A stretch of 5,091 nt of DNA from Atopobiaceae bacterium (GTDB taxonomy: Bacteria > Actinomycetota > Coriobacteriia > Coriobacteriales > Atopobiaceae), in assembly GCA_017460265.1 (NCBI GenBank), contig JAFUBJ010000296.1, positions 1 through 5,091 on the forward strand, given 5' to 3'. A model generated the notes under the pieces. That model was not told the origin of the DNA, searched no databases, and was given only the letters and a program-made list of their open reading frames with translations. This document shows, one piece after another, positions 1 through 3,913 of this stretch; the stretch's first letter is position 1; each line of letters begins with the position of its first letter. The position numbers were made by a program, and so were the translations under genes.

Positions 1-1034
1 ACGCCATTCGCCAGCTGCTTGGCTACCGCGAAGACACCGCAGGCCGCATCATGACCTCCGAGTTCGTGGCGCTTCCCGAAGACGGTACGGTGGCAGACGC
101 CGAGAAGGCCATCGCCGCACTTGACGAGGGCTTCGAGTCGGTGCGCTACGTCTACCTGCTCGACAAGGACCAGGCGCTCACGGGTGTGGTCACGCTCGTG
201 CAGCTGATCGTGAGCTCGCCCGACACGGTGCTTTCGAGCATCGCGGCAGACGAGCTCGTCACCGCAAACCCCGAGGACGACCAGGAGGACGTGGCGGAGG
301 ACATCGCCAAGTACAACCTTCTGGCCATGCCCGTCGTGGACGACGACAACAAGCTCATCGGCATCGTCACCGTCGACGACGCGCTCGAGGTCCTTCAGGA
401 GGAGCACGAGGAGGACCTGGCCATCGTTGGCGGCAAGCCCCTTGGCTCGGATGACGAGTCTGACCATGTGCTCACCCGTCTGCTCTCGTCCGAGGCGTGG
501 TTCTTCCTGTGGGCGGCCTCACTTGCCGTGCTCGTTGCCGTGACGGGAAACGCGGGAGGCAACCCCCTGAACGGCGTGCTTCTCTCGCTGGCGCTGCCGC
601 TTGCCCTGCGCGCGGCCGACGACATGGTCCGCTACGTGATCAACTTCTTCCTTGAGCATGACGCCGACGACGAGGACAGCCCCTCCCTCATAGGCTTTGC
701 CATTCGTGGCATGACCGCCGGCGCGGTCTATGCCGGCCTTGCCTACCTGGCCATCTACGGCCTTTGCGCCGTGCTCGAGGGCGTGATTCCCGACTTCATC
801 GTCGACGATGCCTGGGCGGCGGGAAGCATCGCCAAGACCATCCTGCTGGGATTCAAGGTGTCTGCGGCTTGCACCATGCTGACGTTTGCCACGGCGCCCC
901 TCTACCTTGTCTACCTGCGCCACACTGACGCCGCGGGCGACGAGGCCAACGGGTCAACCCTTCGCGCGTCCGCCATGGTCATTGCCTGCATCATCTTTGT
1001 GGCCCTCGCGCTCTACCTGGGGGTGTGGGCGTAA
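1..1034 (+). CDS. MgtE-like protein with CBS pair and divergent membrane domain (5' partial)
   Basis: The reading frame is open from base 3, so the gene starts upstream of the window and the ATG at 51 is internal. The bases before it encode LLGYREDTAGRIMTSEF, which matches the MgtE N-domain/CBS junction (usually YPEDTAGRIMT). Counting from that internal Met, CBS1 covers about residues 1-55 and CBS2 about 60-118, ending in IGIVTVDDALEVLQEEHEED, the form that leads into the MgtE plug helix. Acidic clusters at 97-99 and 117-122 fit Mg2+ sensing at the CBS/plug interface, as known for MgtE. Four or five membrane segments follow (about 149-165, 173-190, 216-241, 262-289, 304-325), with an acidic loop at 203-209. 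I do not see the MgtE pore signature (P-L-x-x-G-x-GGN-x-G-x-Q) or the conserved pore aspartate region; the nearest equivalent reads LPLALRAADDMV. The domain may be a diverged MgtE membrane part with a regulatory rather than channel role. The stop overlaps the next start (TAATG), which implies coupling. The family call is firm, the transport role is not. Confidence 0.85.
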   Translation, partial: AIRQLLGYREDTAGRIMTSEFVALPEDGTVADAEKAIAALDEGFESVRYVYLLDKDQALTGVVTLVQLIVSSPDTVLSSIAADELVTANPEDDQEDVAEDIAKYNLLAMPVVDDDNKLIGIVTVDDALEVLQEEHEEDLAIVGGKPLGSDDESDHVLTRLLSSEAWFFLWAASLAVLVAVTGNAGGNPLNGVLLSLALPLALRAADDMVRYVINFFLEHDADDEDSPSLIGFAIRGMTAGAVYAGLAYLAIYGLCAVLEGVIPDFIVDDAWAAGSIAKTILLGFKVSAACTMLTFATAPLYLVYLRHTDAAGDEANGSTLRASAMVIACIIFVALALYLGVWA

Positions 1035-2308
1035 TGGCGGCGCAGAGACATACGGCTTCGCGGGCCGACCAGCGTCCTCCGCGCGAGTCACTCGAGTGGC
1101 GGCGCGTGCTGGGGGCCATGGGTCCGGGCATGGTGGCGGCACTTGCCGGGGCGGACGCGGGCGGCGTCGCCGCCTACTCAAACTCGGGCGCCCTGTACGG
1201 CTTCGGCCTTCTGTGGACGGTCCCCGTCATGTGCCTGTTGCTCATCGTGGTCCAAGAAACCGCAGCTCGTATGGGGTGTGTCACAGGCAAGGGCTTCGCG
1301 TCGCTCATTCGCGAGCAGTATGGCGTCCGCCCGTCGGTGGTGGCCATGCTCGCGCTGCTCGTCTCTAACGCCACGGTCACGCTCTCAGAGTTTGCAGGCA
1401 TTGCCTCCGGCTTTGCGCTCTTTGGCATTCCGACCTTCGTGTCGGTTCCTGCCTCTGCCATCGCCATCTGGATGCTTACCATGAGCGGCTCGTATCGCCG
1501 TATCGAGAAGGTCCTTCTGGCCATCAGCTGCGTGTTCTTGACCTACGTTGTTGCCGGGTTCATGGTCGAGCCCGACTGGGCCCAGGCCTTCCACGACACC
1601 TTCATCCCGCCGCTCTCCGGTGACCTCAGCTACCTGTCACTCATCGTCGCCCTGGTGGGCACGACCATCGCCCCCTGGATGATCTTCCTAGCCCAGAGCA
1701 ACGTGGTCGAACGCAACGCGCGCGAGAAGGATATTCCCTACCAGCGCATCGACACCGCTACCGGCTCAATCGTGGCGAGCGCCATCAGTTGGTTCATCAT
1801 CTTGGTGACGGGTGCCGTGCTCTTTCCCGCGGGCATCGTCGTGAAGGGCGCCGAAGATGCGGCCATCGCGCTTGCGCCGCTGGTGGGGCCATATGCGCAG
1901 GCGCTCTTTGGCGCGGGCCTCATCGGTGCGTCGTTCCTTGCGGCCTGCGTGCTGCCGGGCATCACGTCGAGCGCCATCTGCGAGGCGTTTGGCTGGGAGC
2001 GTGGAAGCGACCGCACTTGGGCCGAGGCGCCCACCTACCGCGGCATCATCACCGCCATCCTCGTGATCTCCGCCGTCATCGTGCTGCTGCCCAACGCGAA
2101 CCTCTTCGGGATCATGATGGCCGCCCAGGTCATCAACGGCGTGCTGCTTCCGGTGCTGCTGTACTTCATGGTGGGCATCGCAAGCGACCGCCACGTCATG
2201 GGGCCTTACCGCAACAGCCGCCTGTGGAACGTGCTCATGTGGTTCACCATCGTGTCGGTGACGCTCCTGACGGTGGCGATGTTCATCCTTCAGGCGATGG
2301 GCTACTGA
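1034..2308 (+). CDS. NRAMP-family divalent metal transporter, probably the Mg2+-type NRMT subgroup
   Basis: 424 aa, a usual NRAMP length, with about 11 hydrophobic segments on the LeuT-type fold. TM1 begins GPGMVAALAGADAGG (residues 30-44). This aligns with the classical GPGFLxxIGxxDPGN, so Asp41 is kept while Pro becomes Ala42 and the metal-binding Asn becomes Gly44. TM6 has VGTTIAPWMIFLAQS (208-222) where classical members have ATVMPHN, so the metal-binding Met is Ala213 and the His is Trp215. Loss of the soft sulfur ligand is the hallmark of NRAMP-related Mg2+ transporters described from Eggerthella lenta, rather than of Mn2+/Fe2+ importers such as MntH. I infer Mg2+ (or another hard cation) uptake across the cytoplasmic membrane. 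I chose the ATG at 1034, which shares a base with the upstream TAA. A GTG at 1025 in the same frame would add only three residues. A G-run at 1019-1023 is a weak ribosome binding site, so coupling probably matters. The fold call is firm, the substrate is inferred. Confidence 0.9.
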   Translation: MAAQRHTASRADQRPPRESLEWRRVLGAMGPGMVAALAGADAGGVAAYSNSGALYGFGLLWTVPVMCLLLIVVQETAARMGCVTGKGFASLIREQYGVRPSVVAMLALLVSNATVTLSEFAGIASGFALFGIPTFVSVPASAIAIWMLTMSGSYRRIEKVLLAISCVFLTYVVAGFMVEPDWAQAFHDTFIPPLSGDLSYLSLIVALVGTTIAPWMIFLAQSNVVERNAREKDIPYQRIDTATGSIVASAISWFIILVTGAVLFPAGIVVKGAEDAAIALAPLVGPYAQALFGAGLIGASFLAACVLPGITSSAICEAFGWERGSDRTWAEAPTYRGIITAILVISAVIVLLPNANLFGIMMAAQVINGVLLPVLLYFMVGIASDRHVMGPYRNSRLWNVLMWFTIVSVTLLTVAMFILQAMGY

Positions 2309-2309
2309 C

Positions 2310-2383
2310 CTGCAACGGTGCCCACCGAGACCGATCCTGCCTTGCGATTACAGCAAAATCGGTCCTGGAAGGCGGTGTTGCAG
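2310..2383 (+). repeat. Nested imperfect inverted repeat between transporter gene and tRNA
   Basis: Four pairs of arms nest symmetrically. CTGCAAC at 2310-2316 pairs with GTTGCAG at 2377-2383. CACCG at 2323-2327 pairs with CGGTG at 2373-2377. GACCGAT at 2329-2335 pairs with ATCGGTC at 2358-2364. TTGC at 2342-2345 pairs with GCAA at 2353-2356 around the loop GATTACA. All pairing within each arm is Watson-Crick, although G2377 can serve only one of the two outer stems. No run of T follows, so it is not a standard intrinsic terminator. It could fold in the 3' untranslated RNA of the transporter operon, acting as RNA end protection, or mark a factor-dependent stop. The rest of the 2309-2423 spacer holds only a possible promoter. 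Confidence 0.5.
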
Positions 2384-2406
2384 AGCATAGACCTCTTATC
2401 TTGGGG

Positions 2407-2412
2407 TATCAT
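2407..2412 (+). promoter_or_regulatory. -10-like box (TATCAT) ahead of tRNA-Ser
   Basis: TATCAT lies 11 nt before the first base of the mature tRNA, so a transcript would start about 4-6 nt upstream of it, which is usual for a tRNA gene. No good -35 hexamer sits 16-18 nt upstream. The best match, TTGCAG at 2378-2383, is 23 nt away and lies inside the inverted repeat, so only the -10 is offered. Confidence 0.35.
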
Positions 2413-2423
2413 GTAGACAGCAT

Positions 2424-2508
2424 GGAGAGGTGGCAGAGCGGTTGAATGCAGCGGTCTTGAAAACAGGCGGGCCGCAAGGTCTCGTGGGTTCGCATCCCAC
2501 CCTCTCTG
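2424..2508 (+). tRNA. tRNA-Ser(UGA)
   Basis: An 85-nt class II tRNA. The acceptor stem is 2424-2430 with 2501-2507 (GGAGAGG/CCTCTCT, with a terminal G-U). The D-stem is 2433-2435 with 2447-2449, and the GG of the D-loop is at 2440-2441. The anticodon loop CTTGAAA (2456-2462) carries TGA at 2458-2460, reading UCA-type serine codons. A long variable arm (2468-2483, GCAA tetraloop) supports serine. The T-stem is GTGGG/CCCAC (2484-2488, 2496-2500). The discriminator is G2508, followed by CCC, so CCA is not encoded in full. Two departures stand out. The anticodon stem GCGGT/ACAGG has G-A and G-G mismatches at the 29-41 and 27-43 positions. The T-loop reads TTCGCAT, with C at the near-universal A58. 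The identity is clear; whether it is fully functional is less so. Confidence 0.9.
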
Positions 2509-2525
2509 CCCTGTTGTCTAGTATC

Positions 2526-2532
2526 AGGAGGT
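2526..2532 (+). promoter_or_regulatory. Strong ribosome binding site for lemA
   Basis: AGGAGGT is nearly the full anti-Shine-Dalgarno complement, with 4 nt between it and the ATG at 2537. It fixes the lemA start. The 17 nt between the tRNA end and this site leave no room for an independent promoter, so lemA mRNA must start at or before the tRNA. Confidence 0.85.
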
Positions 2533-2536
2533 AATC

Positions 2537-3085
2537 ATGCCAGTTCTGATTGTTTTGGTCGCCCTTTTGGCCCTGTGCGCGGTGTGGTTCATCACGATCT
2601 ACAACGGGATCGTGACCAAGAACAACCGCTGCGACAACGCATGGCAGACCATCGACGCCCAGCTTCAGCGCCGTAACGACCTCATCCCCAACCTGGTCGA
2701 GACCGTCAAGGGCTACGCTAGCCACGAGTCCGAGACCCTGCAGGCTGTGACCAACGCCCGTGCCGCCGTTGCCGGCGCCGCCACGCCGGAGGCCAAGATG
2801 GAGGCTTCCAACGAGCTGTCTGGCGCCCTCGGCCGTCTGCTCGTGACCCTCGAGGCCTACCCTGACCTCAAGGCCAACGCCAACTTCCAGCAGCTTCAGG
2901 CCGACCTGACCGACACCGAGAACAAGATCAGCTACGCCCGCATGAGCTACAACGACTGCGTGCTCGAGTACAACAACGCCATCACCACCTTCCCGGGCAG
3001 CCTCGTTGCCGGCTCTCGCTTCACCAAGCGTCAGGGTTTTGTCGCCGACGATAGCGCTCGCGAGGTTCCGCAGGTCAAGTTCTAA
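2537..3085 (+). CDS. lemA: LemA family membrane-anchored protein
   Basis: 182 aa, typical for LemA. One N-terminal hydrophobic helix (about residues 3-22) is followed by a mostly helical soluble region, so the expected arrangement is a single membrane anchor with a helical bundle. The family core is clear: AWQTIDAQLQRRNDLIPNL at 35-53, then VETVKGYA, and YNDCVLEYNNAITTFPGSL at 138-156. The tail VPQVKF matches the usual LemA C-terminus (VPxVxF). The molecular role of LemA is not settled; it often sits beside TPM-domain (YgcG-like) or HtpX genes in other genomes. Here it has neither: the tRNA lies 28 nt upstream and a terminator follows. It is therefore probably monocistronic apart from the tRNA. 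The start is set by a strong Shine-Dalgarno sequence. Confidence 0.93.
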   Translation: MPVLIVLVALLALCAVWFITIYNGIVTKNNRCDNAWQTIDAQLQRRNDLIPNLVETVKGYASHESETLQAVTNARAAVAGAATPEAKMEASNELSGALGRLLVTLEAYPDLKANANFQQLQADLTDTENKISYARMSYNDCVLEYNNAITTFPGSLVAGSRFTKRQGFVADDSAREVPQVKF

Positions 3086-3113
3086 GCTTCTGGCACATAT
3101 CCATTTCGCAAGC

Positions 3114-3146
3114 AAGGCGGCTCCTGTCATCGGGGCCGCCTTTTTT
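3114..3146 (+). terminator. Intrinsic terminator after lemA
   Basis: AAGGCGGC (3114-3121) pairs perfectly with GCCGCCTT (3135-3142). The stem extends inward by one G-U and two C-G pairs, giving an 11-bp stem around a 7-nt loop (3125-3131). T3141-T3146 form the U-tract. The opposite strand has no comparable T run after the stem, so it acts mainly on lemA transcripts. Confidence 0.9.
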
Positions 3147-3154
3147 GTGGCTGA

Positions 3155-3168
3155 AAGGGGCTATCCCC
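3155..3168 (-). terminator. Possible weak terminator for tadA
   Basis: Reading the minus strand just past the tadA stop, GGGG-ATAG-CCCC is followed by TTTC. The stem is only 4 bp and the T run is short, so this is tentative. tadA transcripts may instead end within or beyond the lemA terminator hairpin. Confidence 0.3.
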
Positions 3169-3181
3169 AAAGGTTGCGCAG

Positions 3182-3670
3182 TTACGCGCGCTTCCTGCGA
3201 GAGCGGAAGAAGTCGCGCATCACCTGCGCGCACTCGTCGGCGCGCACGCCTGGTGTCACGCGGAACGAGTGGTTGAGCCGGGGATCGTCGCTCACGTCAA
3301 AGAGCGTCCCCACGGCGCCGCCCTTTGGGTCAGCCGCGCCGTACACGCAGCGGTCGATGCGTGCGTTGACCATGAGGCCAGCGCACATCAGGCATGGCTC
3401 CACCGTCACATAGACCGTGCAACCGGTAAGGCGCCAGCGGCCAAGCACACGCGCAGCGTCTACCATGGCCTTGAACTCGGCGTGGGCGGAGGGGTCCTCG
3501 TCCGTCTCGCGGCGGTTGTGCGCCCGGGCAATCACCTGGCCTTCGCAAACGACCACGGCGCCAATGGGCACCTCTCCTTCCGCAGCGGCAAGCGCCGCCT
3601 CGGCAAGGGCAAGGCCCATGAACTGCTCGTCCAGGGCACGCTGTTCCGCAAACCCGCCTTCGTCAACCAT
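3182..3670 (-). CDS. tadA: tRNA(adenosine34) deaminase TadA
   Basis: 162 aa, the usual TadA length. The zinc-dependent cytidine/deoxycytidylate deaminase motifs are intact: HAE at residues 63-65 (His63 as zinc ligand, Glu65 as proton shuttle) and PCLMC at 92-96 (Cys93 and Cys96 as zinc ligands). Flanking blocks EVPIGAVVV (33-41) and GAADPKGGAVGTLFD (111-125) are typical of TadA rather than free-base deaminases. The known role is conversion of A34 to inosine in tRNA-Arg(ACG), letting one tRNA read CGU, CGC and CGA; it is usually essential. The gene converges on lemA and diverges from the PLP enzyme gene. The ATG has GAGGGGAG 10 nt upstream (3681-3688), and an in-frame stop further up excludes a longer product. 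Met18 is a less likely start because it has no ribosome binding site. Confidence 0.95.
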   Translation of the reverse strand: MVDEGGFAEQRALDEQFMGLALAEAALAAAEGEVPIGAVVVCEGQVIARAHNRRETDEDPSAHAEFKAMVDAARVLGRWRLTGCTVYVTVEPCLMCAGLMVNARIDRCVYGAADPKGGAVGTLFDVSDDPRLNHSFRVTPGVRADECAQVMRDFFRSRRKRA

Positions 3671-3697
3671 TTCGATGCGTCTCCCCTCAACAGGAAA

Positions 3698-3703
3698 AGT
3701 ATA
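3698..3703 (-). promoter_or_regulatory. -10-like box (TATACT) of the tadA promoter
   Basis: On the minus strand TATACT matches five of six consensus bases. A start about 7 nt downstream would give a leader of roughly 20 nt that includes the GAGGGGAG ribosome binding site. No convincing -35 is seen at 16-18 nt, so strength is uncertain. Confidence 0.4.
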
Positions 3704-3719
3704 GGAGGTCTACCCTCCT
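3703..3719. repeat. Perfect 6-bp inverted repeat next to the tadA -10 box
   Basis: AGGAGG (3703-3708) and CCTCCT (3714-3719) flank TCTAC. The dyad sits in what would be the spacer between -35 and -10 of the tadA promoter, so a repressor site is possible. Each arm also resembles a Shine-Dalgarno sequence, but no start codon follows at a useful distance on either strand. Confidence 0.35.
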
Positions 3720-3737
3720 TCGTGGGCGGAGCTCGAC

Positions 3738-3797
3738 ATGTGGGGAGTGAGCCTTCGGGGCATCACTCACTTGCGCGGATTCCCGTCATGTGAGTGA
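3738..3797 (+). CDS. Possible 19-codon ORF upstream of the PLP enzyme gene
   Basis: An ATG at 3738 opens a 19-codon frame (starting MWGVSLRGITH) ending with TGA at 3795-3797. A weak GGAG lies 6 nt upstream (3728-3731). The frame spans almost exactly the hairpin-forming segment at 3745-3797, which is the arrangement expected of a leader peptide that controls RNA folding, and 5 of 19 codons are Val, Leu, Ile or Thr. No terminator follows, there is no clear promoter, and an ORF this short arises easily by chance. Confidence 0.15.
   Translation: MWGVSLRGITHLRGFPSCE
3745..3797 (+). repeat. Two mutually exclusive hairpins sharing one arm
   Basis: Hairpin 1 pairs GAGTGA (3745-3750) with TCACTC (3763-3768) and GCC (3751-3753) with GGC (3759-3761), with one bulged A: 9 pairs around TTCGG. 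Hairpin 2 pairs TCACTCAC (3763-3770) perfectly with GTGAGTGA (3790-3797), with a small CGG/CCG stem inside. The segment 3763-3768 cannot be in both. As DNA, the same pattern is three copies of GAGTGA in alternating orientation, so a protein-binding operator is equally possible. It lies in the divergent region between tadA and the PLP enzyme gene. Confidence 0.5.
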
Positions 3798-3832
3798 CAG
3801 CTCAGCCACATATCGACAAGCCAGAATCTGCA

Positions 3833-3848
3833 AATTGTTTCGACAATT
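3833..3848. repeat. AT-rich perfect dyad (AATTGT-TTCG-ACAATT)
   Basis: Two perfect 6-bp arms flank TTCG. The dyad stands out as AT-rich in a GC-rich window and is centred about 53 nt before the inferred transcription start of the PLP enzyme gene, a usual position for an activator. It would also fold as an RNA hairpin with a stable UUCG tetraloop if transcribed. No T-tract follows, so it is not an intrinsic terminator. Confidence 0.5.
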
Positions 3849-3878
3849 ATCCTGTTTGTGGGCGTGCATCTTCTCGTT

Positions 3879-3887
3879 TGGTATCTT
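3879..3887 (+). promoter_or_regulatory. Extended -10 promoter element of the PLP enzyme gene
   Basis: TGGTATCTT fits the extended -10 pattern TGnTATAAT with two mismatches in the hexamer. A start near 3894 would give a leader of about 20 nt carrying the ribosome binding site. TTGTGG at 3856-3861 is a possible but overlong-spaced (20 nt) -35, which an extended -10 can tolerate. Confidence 0.4.
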
Positions 3888-3897
3888 TTAGCTACCC

Positions 3898-3906
3898 AAG
3901 GAGAGG
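3898..3906 (+). promoter_or_regulatory. Ribosome binding site deciding the start of the PLP enzyme gene
   Basis: AAGGAGAGG ends 7 nt before the ATG at 3914. It supports that start over the in-frame GTG at 3794, whose extra 40 residues do not look like family sequence. Confidence 0.85.
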
Positions 3907-3913
3907 GGAACCC

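Noticed and set aside
1025..1033. GTG 1025 as the transporter start
   Set aside because: The ATG at 1034 forms the standard TAATG coupling overlap; the GTG would add only three residues and overlap the upstream gene further.
2378..2412. TTGCAG/TATCAT as a full sigma-70 promoter for the tRNA
   Set aside because: The spacer is 23 nt, well beyond the usual 16-18, so only the -10-like box is kept.
1789..2445. 218-codon plus-strand ORF in another frame of the transporter gene
   Set aside because: It is an Arg/His-rich translation typical of a wrong frame in GC-rich DNA, and it overlaps both the true gene and the tRNA.
2396..3130. 244-codon minus-strand ORF opposite the tRNA and lemA
   Set aside because: It runs through the tRNA and the lemA terminator, its protein resembles no family, and it is explained by GC-rich codon use on the lemA strand.
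3269..3793. 174-codon plus-strand ORF opposite tadA
   Set aside because: It is a shadow of tadA, which has all catalytic motifs; it also covers the intergenic dyads, and its protein has no recognisable domain.
3794..3913. N-terminal extension of the PLP enzyme from GTG 3794
   Set aside because: The added 40 residues are not like the family, overlap the dyad and promoter, and the strong ribosome binding site is at 3898-3906.
3671..3913. T-box or other known riboswitch upstream of the PLP enzyme gene
   Set aside because: No T-box consensus (AGGGTGGNACCGCG-like), no specifier stem and no terminator with a U-tract were found.
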